64,000 bases of DNA from a virus: the IMG/VR virus record IMGVR_UViG_3300031463_000004, positions 1-64,000 of that record. One strand, written 5' to 3'. The position numbers and the translations under genes were made by a program. Below the pieces are notes generated by a model. It did not search any database. It was not told the DNA's origin and was given only the letters and a program-made list of their open reading frames with translations. Below are positions 1 through 7,942 of the stretch, one piece after another (position 1 is the first letter of the stretch; each line of letters opens with the position of its first letter).

Positions 1-1313
1 AGGGGACTTGGATATTCAGGAACATTGTGGATGGCACTCTTAGGTGGCCAGAAGATGCGGATAAGGTGGTTGAGCTTATTCGGGACTTCTACAAGGTCAG
101 GAAGTCTGGAAACTTCAGAGCAGAACGTGATCTACTGAAGTACAAACGGTTCCCAGAACTGTGGGAAGTCGTAAATAACTACTTTGGGAAAGACAATGGA
201 CCAGAACCTAGTATGGATTTACCTGGAGTGGAATACCTAGGAGCATACAAGAATCTGAAATTGTACGAAATCAATGATGCGAGATCAATGGCAGAGATAG
301 CCAAGAGGGGTTCTGGGTGGTGCGTTAAGGATTTGTCTTATGGGAAAGAGTACCTGGAAGATGGACCATTCTTGCTCGTGACTAAGAATGGAAAGAACTA
401 TGTTCTCATCCACGAGGGTTCAGGACAGGCCAAGGACGTTTCTGATGACACAATCACTAACGAGATTGCTGGGGAGATCTTTCCACTCGTGAAATCCCAC
501 TTGAGGAACTACCGTGATGAGATAGCAATATTCCTGAACTATTACCCAGAGGAAGACCAGATAGATATAGTCGCTGAACACCCGCGCGCGTTGAAGTACA
601 TCTCCAAGCCATCCGAGAAGGTGATACGTGCGGCTCTAGAATCAGACCCATACGCCATCCGATACGTAGATAATCCATCTGAGGAACTTCAGCTGTGGAT
701 TGTGAAGCGTGCACCAGAAGCGATAGGCTCAATCAGGAACCCTACATCAAGAGTACAGCTGATTGCCGTAGAAGCAGATGGGGGTCTACTCGTGGCCATA
801 ACACATCCGACAGAAGAGGTACAGTTAGCCGCTGTGAAGGATGACCCATATGCGATCCGCTATGTCGAGAATCCACCAACTCAATTGCAATTGATAGCTG
901 TACGTGGGAATCCATATTCCATCACTGGGATCAAAAACCCGTCCGAGGAAGCGCAATTGGAGGCTGTTAAAGCGGATCCAAGTCTGATCCGAGATATAAA
1001 TAATCCCACAGAGAAAGTACAGTTGGAGGCTGTTAAAGCAGACCCACGTCTAATTCTGAATATACAGAATCCAACAGAGAAAGTACAGTTGGAGGCTGTG
1101 AGACTGGACAAGGACGTTATTAGGTATATCAGAAATCCAACGGATAGGGTCCTGGAGAAAGTCGGCATTACTGGTACAGTACGTAACTCCACGATTGAAA
1201 GAACCACTACTTATGTTACAAGAAAAAGCATGAGCAAGTGGCTCCATGGTAGTCACACAAATGGCTTGGTGGCACCCAGGAGGTTTCTAGACACACATAA
1301 ACGCCCTAATTAG
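1..1313 (+). CDS. 22-residue-repeat protein, copy 1 (5' end outside the window)
   Basis: This is the first of three tandem paralogues. The frame is open to the left edge, and alignment with copies 2 and 3 shows the true start lies before base 1; the in-frame GTG at 27 is internal. Seen in order: the end of a helical N-terminal region, a middle domain with a conserved SGWCVK motif and a GKNYVLIHEGSGQAKD segment, about ten 22-residue repeats of the form NPTEKVQLEAVKxDPxxIRYI, and a C-terminal WLHGSHTNG tail. The repeats resemble DUF4116- or HEAT-like helical repeats, which suggests a curved binding scaffold (inference). The WCV middle domain is loosely like one seen in PcfJ-type phage proteins, from memory only. 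Molecular function is unknown. The TAG stop lies inside a perfect hairpin shared with copy 2. Confidence 0.85.
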   Translation, partial: GTWIFRNIVDGTLRWPEDADKVVELIRDFYKVRKSGNFRAERDLLKYKRFPELWEVVNNYFGKDNGPEPSMDLPGVEYLGAYKNLKLYEINDARSMAEIAKRGSGWCVKDLSYGKEYLEDGPFLLVTKNGKNYVLIHEGSGQAKDVSDDTITNEIAGEIFPLVKSHLRNYRDEIAIFLNYYPEEDQIDIVAEHPRALKYISKPSEKVIRAALESDPYAIRYVDNPSEELQLWIVKRAPEAIGSIRNPTSRVQLIAVEADGGLLVAITHPTEEVQLAAVKDDPYAIRYVENPPTQLQLIAVRGNPYSITGIKNPSEEAQLEAVKADPSLIRDINNPTEKVQLEAVKADPRLILNIQNPTEKVQLEAVRLDKDVIRYIRNPTDRVLEKVGITGTVRNSTIERTTTYVTRKSMSKWLHGSHTNGLVAPRRFLDTHKRPN

Positions 1314-1330
1314 ACACGATTGTGTCTAAT
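1309..1330 (+). promoter_or_regulatory. Hairpin between copies 1 and 2, containing the stop codon
   Basis: Two perfect 9-bp arms, ATTAGACAC and GTGTCTAAT, flank the loop GATT. The TAG stop of copy 1 is part of the left arm, and the AGGAG ribosome site of copy 2 follows a few bases later. There is no T-run, so a classic intrinsic terminator is unlikely. The same structure recurs after copy 2, so it is a duplicated, conserved element. Confidence 0.7.
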
Positions 1331-1346
1331 AACACAGGAGACTGAA

Positions 1347-3602
1347 ATGCGGCAGTATCAGCACAATTTATATCGTTGGTTGCATGGACTGGATAGGTTC
1401 CATTTCATAGCTGATATTCAAAAGAACTGGGTCGGAAAATACCGGTATTTTCTAGAATCCAAAAAGGGTGTACCCGAGAAGGAGTCGAAACAGATTGCAG
1501 AGAAGTTTGTCTCTGACTTCATTGACTTTCTACACAATAACGGTCTGAAAGAGTCCCCAGAGGGGACTTGGATATTCAGGAACATTGTGGATGGCACTCT
1601 TAGGTGGCCAGAAGATGCGGATAAGGTGGTTGAGCTTATTCGGGACTTCTACAAGGTCAGGAAGTCTGGAAACTTCAGAGCAGAACGGGACTTGCTAAAA
1701 TATAAACGGTTCCCAGAACTATGGGAAGTTGTAAATGACTACTTTGGACGAGATATTGGACCAGAACCTAGTATGGATTTACCTGGAGTGGAATACCTAG
1801 GAGCATACAAGAATCTGAAATGGTACGAAATCAATGATGCGAGATCAATGGCAGAGATAGCCAAGAGGGGTTCTGGATGGTGCGTAAAGAATGTCTCTTA
1901 TGGGAAAGATTACCTAAAACAGGGACCATTCTTGTTGGTGACGAAGAATGGAAAGAATTATGTGCTCATCCATGAAGGTTCAGGACAAGCAAAGGACGCA
2001 TCCGATGACACAATCACTTATGAAATTGCAAAGGAAATATTCCCACTTGTGGAATCACACATTTACGGAATACTCACTGGAGAACTGGGGGTATTCTTGA
2101 ACTTCTATCCTGAGGAATACCAAATAGATAAAGTATCCAAATACCCGGATGCGATAAAATACATAATTAATCCATCCGAGTCTGTACAGATAGCTGCGGT
2201 ATCTTCTGACGCAGATGCAATCAGATACATCTATTCACCATCTTATGACGTACAGATTCTGGCCGTGAAGAAAAATCCGTACACCATTGCGTATGCCCCG
2301 GACATACCTGAAGAGATGCAACTAGAAGCTGTACGGAAGGATGGTAAACTTATTAGAGACATAGATCACCCGTCTGATAGCGTGATACGTGAGGCACTGA
2401 AATCGGACCCATACGCCATCAACTACATAGACAATCCATCTGAGGAATTCCAGATGTTGGCTGTGAGAGAGGACCCAAAGTCAATACGATTCATTAAGAA
2501 TCCTACGGAAAGAGTACAGATGGTTGCGGTAGAAGAGAAGGGGGATGTAATTGAGTGGATAAAAGATCCGACAGAGAGAGTAAAGTTAGCAGCTGTAAAG
2601 AATAATCCATATGCAATTCGTTACATCGAAACCCCTTCCATCGAAGTCCAATTGACAGCAGTACGGAAGAGTCCTGGCTCCATCTCACAGATCAAGAACG
2701 CAGCAGAGGAAGTGCAGATAGAGGCCGTTAGGAAGAAAGGCACTATCATTGAATATATCGTTGATCCGTCAGAGACGGTGAAGATGGAAGCCGTTACGAA
2801 CGACCCGAACGCAATATCGCTCATCAAAAACCCATCTGTGGAATTAGTATACGCAGCAGTCAGAGCCAATGGTAACTCAATACAACACATCAATAACCCA
2901 CCAGAAGAGTTACAATTAGAAGCCGTGCGGAATACACCGATGAGTATACAGTATATTGACCATCCGTCAGAAAGAGTCCAACTTGAGGCTGTGAGGTTGA
3001 ACCCAGCAGCGTACCTCTGGATAGACAAACCGACAAAACGTGTCACAGAGGAATATTTGAAACACCCAGTATCAGAAGGGTCCATATCCACAATTCTGGC
3101 GCTAGACCCAAAGATAATAAGTAGGGTGCCTAACCCTTCTGAAAAACTACAGAAACAGGTCATAGCGCTAAGTCCCTATTACATATTTTACATAAACAAT
3201 CCGACTGAATCGGTTCAGGTAGAAGCTGTACGAAAGAATCCAAGAGTTATCGACTTTATAGAGGATCCAGTTGAATCTGCACAGTTGGAGGTCGTTAGAA
3301 CAGACCCAACACGGATCCGGTATATAAAGCAGCCAACAGAGAGAGTGCAATTGGAAGCTGTGAGACGGGATAGGCGTTCCATTCAATTCATTCACAATCC
3401 GACGGATAGAGTTCTAGAGGAAGCAAAAAGGGAAGATACGGATGATGGATCAGATGATATTGACCGAGTACACAGCTCCAAGACGGCACGAGCTAATCCA
3501 CATACTATGAGACAAAATCTGGTCTGGTGGCTTTATGGTAATCACACAAACGGACAGACACTATCCAGGAGGTTTCTGGATACCAATAGACGATATAATT
3601 AG
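1347..3602 (+). CDS. 22-residue-repeat protein, copy 2 (longest)
   Basis: The ATG at 1347 is chosen because AGGAG lies at 1336-1340 and the N-terminus then matches copy 3; a TTG at 1320 lies inside the hairpin and is unlikely. Order of parts: an N-terminal WLHGLDRFHF motif, a helical region ending in WEVVNDYFG, the SGWCVK / GKNYVLIHEGSGQAKD middle domain, about twenty 22-residue repeats (one, at about 3030-3120, expanded and degenerate), and a C-terminal WLYGNHTNG motif. The short W-L-x-G motif appears at both ends of the protein. Repeat number differs strongly between the three copies, while a stretch of the N-terminal coding sequence is identical in all. Function is unknown; a repeat-scaffold recognition protein is an inference. 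Confidence 0.88.
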   Translation: MRQYQHNLYRWLHGLDRFHFIADIQKNWVGKYRYFLESKKGVPEKESKQIAEKFVSDFIDFLHNNGLKESPEGTWIFRNIVDGTLRWPEDADKVVELIRDFYKVRKSGNFRAERDLLKYKRFPELWEVVNDYFGRDIGPEPSMDLPGVEYLGAYKNLKWYEINDARSMAEIAKRGSGWCVKNVSYGKDYLKQGPFLLVTKNGKNYVLIHEGSGQAKDASDDTITYEIAKEIFPLVESHIYGILTGELGVFLNFYPEEYQIDKVSKYPDAIKYIINPSESVQIAAVSSDADAIRYIYSPSYDVQILAVKKNPYTIAYAPDIPEEMQLEAVRKDGKLIRDIDHPSDSVIREALKSDPYAINYIDNPSEEFQMLAVREDPKSIRFIKNPTERVQMVAVEEKGDVIEWIKDPTERVKLAAVKNNPYAIRYIETPSIEVQLTAVRKSPGSISQIKNAAEEVQIEAVRKKGTIIEYIVDPSETVKMEAVTNDPNAISLIKNPSVELVYAAVRANGNSIQHINNPPEELQLEAVRNTPMSIQYIDHPSERVQLEAVRLNPAAYLWIDKPTKRVTEEYLKHPVSEGSISTILALDPKIISRVPNPSEKLQKQVIALSPYYIFYINNPTESVQVEAVRKNPRVIDFIEDPVESAQLEVVRTDPTRIRYIKQPTERVQLEAVRRDRRSIQFIHNPTDRVLEEAKREDTDDGSDDIDRVHSSKTARANPHTMRQNLVWWLYGNHTNGQTLSRRFLDTNRRYN
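1494..1687 (+). repeat. Identical block shared by the paralogues (copy 2 instance)
   Basis: This 194-bp stretch is identical base for base to 3783-3976 in copy 3, and its last part is identical to 1-127 in copy 1. Copy 1 positions 1-169 match copy 3 positions 3850-4018 in the same way. Flanking coding sequence diverges clearly, including at silent sites, which points to gene conversion or very recent recombination. Confidence 0.85.
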
Positions 3603-3619
3603 ACACGATTGTGTCTGAT
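3598..3619 (+). promoter_or_regulatory. Hairpin between copies 2 and 3, containing the stop codon
   Basis: Same element as at 1309-1330: arms ATTAGACAC and GTGTCTGAT with loop GATT and one G-T pair. It again includes the TAG stop of the upstream copy and is followed by the purine-rich ribosome site of copy 3. Confidence 0.65.
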
Positions 3620-3635
3620 ACCATAGGGGGCTAGA

Positions 3636-5471
3636 ATGCACCGGCATCACCACAATATGCTCCACTGGTTATATGGTTTGGATGGGCTCCATTTTACAGC
3701 TGATATTCAGAGAGATTGGGTTGGCAAATATCGGCACTTCTTGGAAGCAGAAAAGGGCGTATCCAGAGAGAAGTCTGGTCCAATTGCAGAGAAGTTTGTC
3801 TCTGACTTCATTGACTTTCTACACAATAACGGTCTGAAAGAGTCCCCAGAGGGGACTTGGATATTCAGGAACATTGTGGATGGCACTCTTAGGTGGCCAG
3901 AAGATGCGGATAAGGTGGTTGAGCTTATTCGGGACTTCTACAAGGTCAGGAAGTCTGGAAACTTCAGAGCAGAACGTGATCTACTGAAGTACAAACGGTT
4001 CCCAGAACTGTGGGAAGTTGTGAACGACTACTTCGGACGAGATAATGGCCCAGAACCTGATATGAATCTACCTGGGGTAAACTATCTGGGAGCGTATAAG
4101 AATCTGAAATTGTACATGGTCAGAAATGCAGACTCCATGGCAAAGATAGCCAATAGGGGTTCTGGGTGGTGCGTAAAGAATGTGAGATACGGGATGATGT
4201 ACCTGAAAGATGGGCCTTTCCTACTCATAACCAAGAATGGAAAGAACTATGTTCTCATCCACGAGGGTTCAGGACAAGCAAAGGACGTTTCTGATGACAC
4301 AATAAATCACGAGATTGCTGGGGAGATCTTTCCACTCGTGAAGTCACATATTTCTGGTGAATTCAGCGAAAAAACAGGTGAACTGGCAGTATTCTTGAAC
4401 TTCTACCCGGAGGAATATCAGATAGATAAGGTATCCGAATACCCGGAGGCGATACAATACCTATCTAACCCATCAGATCCAGTACAAATGGCTGCTGTGT
4501 CTACTGAACCACATGTAATCCTATATATTCCCTCACCGTCTTATGACGTACAGATTCTTGCCGTGGAGAAGGATCCGAATACACTTGCGTATGGTTCGAA
4601 AATATTTGAAGAGATTCAAATAGAAGCTGTACGGAAGGATGGGTCACTCATCAATTACATATCTCATCCATCTGAGAAAGTGATACGGGAGGCGCTGAAA
4701 TCATACCCATACGCCATCAGATACATGCGCAACGCACCTGAGGAACTTCAGCTACTGGCAGTTGGACATAATCCAAAGTCAATACAATTCATTACGCATC
4801 CAACAGAGAGAGTACAGTTGGCTGCTGTGAGAGAGGACGGGGACGAGATCCAATTGATAGATAATCCGACAGAGAGGGTACAATTAGAAGCTGTAAAGAA
4901 TAACCCGTATGCAATTCGTTACATCAAGAATCCATCCCTGGAAGTGCAATTGGCCGCTGTACGGATAGCACCTTACTGCATTTGCCACATCAAGAATCCA
5001 ACAGAGAAAGTGCAGTTGGAGGCTGTAGGACGGGACAAATACGCTATTCGGTATATCAAAAACCCAGTAGAAGCGGCACAGTTGGATGCTGTTAGCACGG
5101 ACCCTGAGCTAATCCGGTACATAGAGAATCCAACAGAGAGAGTTCAGTTGGAAGCTGTGAGACGGGATAGGACCGTTATTCGATATATCAAGAACCCCTC
5201 TGAGACCGTTATTCGATATATCAAGAACCCCTCTGAGGCAGCACAGTTGGAGGATATGAGACGGGATAGGCATGCCATGCAATTCATTCACAATCCGACG
5301 AATAGAGTCCTAGAGGAATCCCTCGGTACTAACACAGCAATGGACTCTAATAAGATACAGTCAAACACATATGCTACGAGAAAAAGTATGATCAGATGGA
5401 TTTATGGTAATCACACAAATGGACGGGGAATACTCAGGGGATTCCCAGACATACGTGGACACCTTAATTAG
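3636..5471 (+). CDS. 22-residue-repeat protein, copy 3
   Basis: The ATG at 3636 follows a strong AGGGGG ribosome site. The architecture matches copy 2: N-terminal WLYGLDGLHF, helical region, SGWCVK / GKNYVLIHEGSGQAKD middle domain, about fourteen 22-residue repeats (NPTERVQLEAVRRD type), and C-terminal WIYGNHTNG. Half a repeat (eleven residues, TVIRYIKNPSE) is duplicated exactly at DNA level at 5171-5236, so the array is still changing by slippage or unequal recombination. The next gene is unrelated, so the paralogue array ends here; how far it extends to the left is not visible. Function is unknown. Confidence 0.87.
   Translation: MHRHHHNMLHWLYGLDGLHFTADIQRDWVGKYRHFLEAEKGVSREKSGPIAEKFVSDFIDFLHNNGLKESPEGTWIFRNIVDGTLRWPEDADKVVELIRDFYKVRKSGNFRAERDLLKYKRFPELWEVVNDYFGRDNGPEPDMNLPGVNYLGAYKNLKLYMVRNADSMAKIANRGSGWCVKNVRYGMMYLKDGPFLLITKNGKNYVLIHEGSGQAKDVSDDTINHEIAGEIFPLVKSHISGEFSEKTGELAVFLNFYPEEYQIDKVSEYPEAIQYLSNPSDPVQMAAVSTEPHVILYIPSPSYDVQILAVEKDPNTLAYGSKIFEEIQIEAVRKDGSLINYISHPSEKVIREALKSYPYAIRYMRNAPEELQLLAVGHNPKSIQFITHPTERVQLAAVREDGDEIQLIDNPTERVQLEAVKNNPYAIRYIKNPSLEVQLAAVRIAPYCICHIKNPTEKVQLEAVGRDKYAIRYIKNPVEAAQLDAVSTDPELIRYIENPTERVQLEAVRRDRTVIRYIKNPSETVIRYIKNPSEAAQLEDMRRDRHAMQFIHNPTNRVLEESLGTNTAMDSNKIQSNTYATRKSMIRWIYGNHTNGRGILRGFPDIRGHLN
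5171..5236 (+). repeat. Perfect 33-bp tandem duplication in copy 3
   Basis: Units 5171-5203 and 5204-5236 are identical. The unit is eleven codons, exactly half of the 22-residue protein repeat, so the frame is kept but the repeat phase is broken locally. Confidence 0.92.
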
Positions 5472-5561
5472 AGACTATGTACCTTACGTGATACACAACG
5501 CAACACACAATAACCAGCTAAGAGGTCCAACGATACCTGGATTGTACAGGTTGGAGACTGG

Positions 5562-5912
5562 TTGTGTTATATCGGTTTGATGGGTAGAGAGATACCTAAT
5601 CCTGATATGGAGGAAACGGTGGAAGAAAGCACCAACAATAATATGTTCGAGGTCGTGAAGGCTGTAATTAGAGGATCTAATGATGATGCCTGGAATACGC
5701 AAGCGGTCACAGAGAGGATGAAGAATAAGAGATTTGGGAGTTTTGAGGAAGCATTCCGATACGCGAAAAGAAGCCTTCCGGGAGAAAAAGGGACGATAAC
5801 TATCTGGTTTGAGTCTCAGACAATACACGGGTTCATCACTCAGGAGTTGGCGCAACTGCCTACGGACGCACCAAATACTGATTCAGAAGAGGGCAAGGAA
5901 TGTATGAAATGA
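5562..5912 (+). CDS. Small acidic protein of unknown function
   Basis: The start is uncertain. TTG at 5562 has GGAG at 5553-5556 at suitable spacing, while the in-frame ATG at 5580 has no clear ribosome site. The product is at most 116 residues with charged ends and a central segment (MFEVVKAVIRGSNDDAW to TITIWFES) that looks like a compact alpha/beta domain. No family is recognised. It sits between the repeat-protein array and the tRNA cluster on the same strand and may share their transcript. Confidence 0.6.
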   Translation: MCYIGLMGREIPNPDMEETVEESTNNNMFEVVKAVIRGSNDDAWNTQAVTERMKNKRFGSFEEAFRYAKRSLPGEKGTITIWFESQTIHGFITQELAQLPTDAPNTDSEEGKECMK

Positions 5913-5922
5913 GGTCGGTATG

Positions 5923-5998
5923 CCCTCGTAGCTCAGGTGGATAGAGCATCTGCCTTCTAAGCAGATGGCCGCAGGTTCGAGTCCTGCCGGGGGCACCA
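5923..5998 (+). tRNA. tRNA-Arg (anticodon TCT)
   Basis: A complete cloverleaf can be drawn: acceptor GCCCTCG paired with CGGGGGC (one G-T pair), anticodon loop CTTCTAA, T-loop GGTTCGAGTC, discriminator A and encoded CCA. It reads AGA codons. First of three tRNAs in tandem. Confidence 0.95.
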
Positions 5999-6001
5999 GA
6001 A

Positions 6002-6075
6002 GCACTCGTAGCTCAACGGTAGAGCGTCCGACTTATAATCGGATGATGGAGGTTCGACCCCTCCCGGGTGCACCA
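6002..6075 (+). tRNA. tRNA-Ile (anticodon TAT)
   Basis: Acceptor GCACTCG pairs with CGGGTGC. The anticodon stem TCCGA/TCGGA encloses the loop CTTATAA, giving anticodon TAT; the CCA is encoded. It would read AUA directly, unlike the usual bacterial CAT tRNA that needs lysidine modification. It lies three bases after the Arg tRNA. Confidence 0.92.
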
Positions 6076-6076
6076 T

Positions 6077-6163
6077 GCCGAAGTGGCGGAACTGGCAGAC
6101 GCAGCGGACTCAAAATCCGCCGTCCGAAAGGACTTGGGGGTTCGAGCCCCCCCTTCGGCACCA
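6077..6163 (+). tRNA. tRNA-Leu (anticodon CAA)
   Basis: Acceptor GCCGAAG pairs with CTTCGGC. Anticodon stem GCGGA/TCCGC encloses the loop CTCAAAA; a long variable arm typical of tRNA-Leu and an encoded CCA are present. It reads UUG codons. It starts one base after the Ile tRNA and ends just before the convergent gene at 6169. Confidence 0.94.
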
Positions 6164-6168
6164 TCTAA

Positions 6169-7443
6169 CTAATGCACATCGTGCACCAGAAATCGGAGAA
6201 TGCGAGAGGCTAGCTCTCGGTAATCAACCCGAGCGTCACCAGGCAAGTAGAAGACGTCCTTGACAAACTCAGCAAGGCGATGAGCAAGTTTAGGGATTGT
6301 CCGGGAGAAATCCCAGTCAGTTTCTTCAAGAGTGGCTGACACCATATCAGCCACCATATCGTACAGTTCCATGTCGGAAAGGATTGCATCGAGGACCAGT
6401 TTTGTTGCAGCACGAGTCCCCGGCAATTCCGGGTCCTGGAACCCCTGGCTATAGAGATACCCAGCCTTCCGTGTGGATGATTTCTTCTTAGTGTAGTGTT
6501 CCTTGATAATTGTGGACTTGGCGTATTCTGCCGGTCGTATCTCTACCTCGTAGGCTTGGCCATCCGGCGTCCTAACGAGAGCCACCCCGCCGTCTACACT
6601 CGACCTGAATGAAACTACCCTCCCCACAGAGGAAACCATATCCCTGAGAACCTGGAGAGGCGACGCTGGGCGATGTGCCTTGACTCGTACCATTTTATCC
6701 TCCTTAGTCCGAATGCCTCTGTATTGCCCTATAAACGCGGCAGACTCTACCTCCAACATTGTCTGTTCCGCAATCATCTTATCCCCGTACAAGAGTATCC
6801 CCCAGGTGTCTCCAGTCACTGGGTCTACATCAACTGACACAACTGACACTATATGTGGGTCGCCTGAATACCCTATCTTTCCAGATACCACCCTAAGACT
6901 CTTGTAGTCTCCTAAATAGACTCTAATCTTTCTCAATATTGAGTCTAAGGCATCCCGGTATTCTCTCTCCAGTTCTCGTGACTCTGGGTTCTCCCGAAAT
7001 TTATACTCAGCCCTAAGAAGCCGCAAAGCCCCTTCATACACATCGTGGAGTTCCGTATCACTGAGACCATCGTATTCTATGTAATCAGATACCCAGTTAT
7101 CTACAATGGCGCGTTCATCACCAAGAATTGTACCTGGGAACCCTGCATGTTCTAGTGGCGAAACGAAATCATCTTCATCCAGTACCACGGAATCTGTTGC
7201 GTATGTGTTGAGTTCCCCAATGACAAGCATGGGGGAGCCGCCGTGTGCATCGGTTGCCTGCAACGCAGCGTGATAAGCAACTGAAATGTTGGATGTAATG
7301 TAGACACCTGAGTAGGGTCGAAGTGACGGGTATATAGCGTAGTCTGGATGCCAGGTCCAGATAGAGTTTTCTAGGACGTGTACGAGCCCCCTGGAACGAA
7401 TGCGTGGCCAGAACTTGGTAGTTGTCCCATGATACCAGCGCAC
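6169..7443 (-). CDS. Putative ADP-ribosyltransferase-fold protein
   Basis: The GTG at 7443 is preferred: GGAGG at 7449-7453 sits five bases upstream of it but would lie inside the coding sequence if the longer GTG at 7455 were used. The N-terminus reads WYHGTTTKF, then IRSRGL, then YSGVYITSNISVAYHAAL and a VVLDEDD segment. This order (HGT near the start, I-x-x-x-GL, a Y-x-T strand followed by A-x-x-A, then an acidic strand) is typical of H-Y type ADP-ribosyltransferase-like folds (PARP/Tpt1-like), which many phages carry. The remaining 300 residues are unrecognised; the C-terminal part is mostly helical. The target could be a host protein, RNA or NAD, but that is inference. It is convergent with the tRNA cluster and divergent from the deaminase-like gene. 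Confidence 0.6.
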   Translation of the reverse strand: MRWYHGTTTKFWPRIRSRGLVHVLENSIWTWHPDYAIYPSLRPYSGVYITSNISVAYHAALQATDAHGGSPMLVIGELNTYATDSVVLDEDDFVSPLEHAGFPGTILGDERAIVDNWVSDYIEYDGLSDTELHDVYEGALRLLRAEYKFRENPESRELEREYRDALDSILRKIRVYLGDYKSLRVVSGKIGYSGDPHIVSVVSVDVDPVTGDTWGILLYGDKMIAEQTMLEVESAAFIGQYRGIRTKEDKMVRVKAHRPASPLQVLRDMVSSVGRVVSFRSSVDGGVALVRTPDGQAYEVEIRPAEYAKSTIIKEHYTKKKSSTRKAGYLYSQGFQDPELPGTRAATKLVLDAILSDMELYDMVADMVSATLEETDWDFSRTIPKLAHRLAEFVKDVFYLPGDARVDYRELASRILRFLVHDVH

Positions 7444-7540
7444 ACGAACCTCCACACATCCAAAATACTACACGATGGGAGTAGCAAATAGGAAAGTAAC
7501 GTACTTTGCCATTGTGTTAGTTGTGCCTGGAGGTGATGAA
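7444..7540. promoter_or_regulatory. Divergent intergenic region
   Basis: About 97 bp separate the start codons of the ART-like gene (minus) and the deaminase-like gene (plus), so promoters for both should lie here. No -35/-10 pair stands out well enough to call. GGAGGT at 7529-7534 is an almost perfect Shine-Dalgarno sequence and fixes the plus-strand start at 7541. Confidence 0.45.
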
Positions 7541-7942
7541 GTGGATAGACTAGAGATACCGTCCCGAATACTCCCGATGTGGCGAAGAAATGCCAGGACG
7601 AGCAGGCAATATCTTGGGGTGAAGCAGAAACACATTGTCGTCGCCACTCTCAGGATAGGGAAAAGTCTGTTCACCAGAGTGAACAGTGCGAAGAAAACGT
7701 GCCCAGTACAGAAAGAATACAGTAATGGAGAGAAGAGTCACCTACACGCAGAGATCCGTGTACTCTCCAGATTCGTTGGAGAGGATTTGAGAGGGCCGAT
7801 GTTGGTGACACGCTGGTCCAGGGAAAAGTCGGGATTCACAATGGCAAAACCGTGTAAGTACTGCACAAAATTCATCCGAGAGAACTTCCCCCACCTAGAG
7901 GTAATCTATACCGATAGGTACGGTAATCTGGTATGGCTCTAA
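7541..7942 (+). CDS. Cytidine/deoxycytidylate deaminase-fold protein
   Basis: About 133 residues from the GTG at 7541, chosen for the strong GGAGGTGAT ribosome site just before it and because the product then starts with the first helix of the fold; an in-frame ATG at 7475 has no ribosome site. Seen: helix, HIVVATLR strand, TRVNSAKKT strand, HLHAEIRVLSRF with the zinc-binding His and catalytic Glu, and KPCKYCTKFI with the two zinc Cys. This is the complete H-A-E ... P-C-x-x-C signature of the zinc-dependent deaminase superfamily. The substrate (free nucleotide, nucleic acid or other) cannot be read from the sequence. It is the only plus-strand gene between the tRNAs and the right edge of the window. 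Confidence 0.78.
   Translation: MDRLEIPSRILPMWRRNARTSRQYLGVKQKHIVVATLRIGKSLFTRVNSAKKTCPVQKEYSNGEKSHLHAEIRVLSRFVGEDLRGPMLVTRWSREKSGFTMAKPCKYCTKFIRENFPHLEVIYTDRYGNLVWL

Noticed and set aside
7475-7540. Longer start (ATG 7475) for the deaminase-like gene
   Set aside because: No ribosome site before it. A near-perfect Shine-Dalgarno sequence precedes GTG 7541, and the fold needs no extra N-terminus.
7444-7540. Sigma-70 promoter pair in the divergent region
   Set aside because: Several TA-rich hexamers exist, but none has an acceptable partner at 16-18 bp, so no promoter is claimed.
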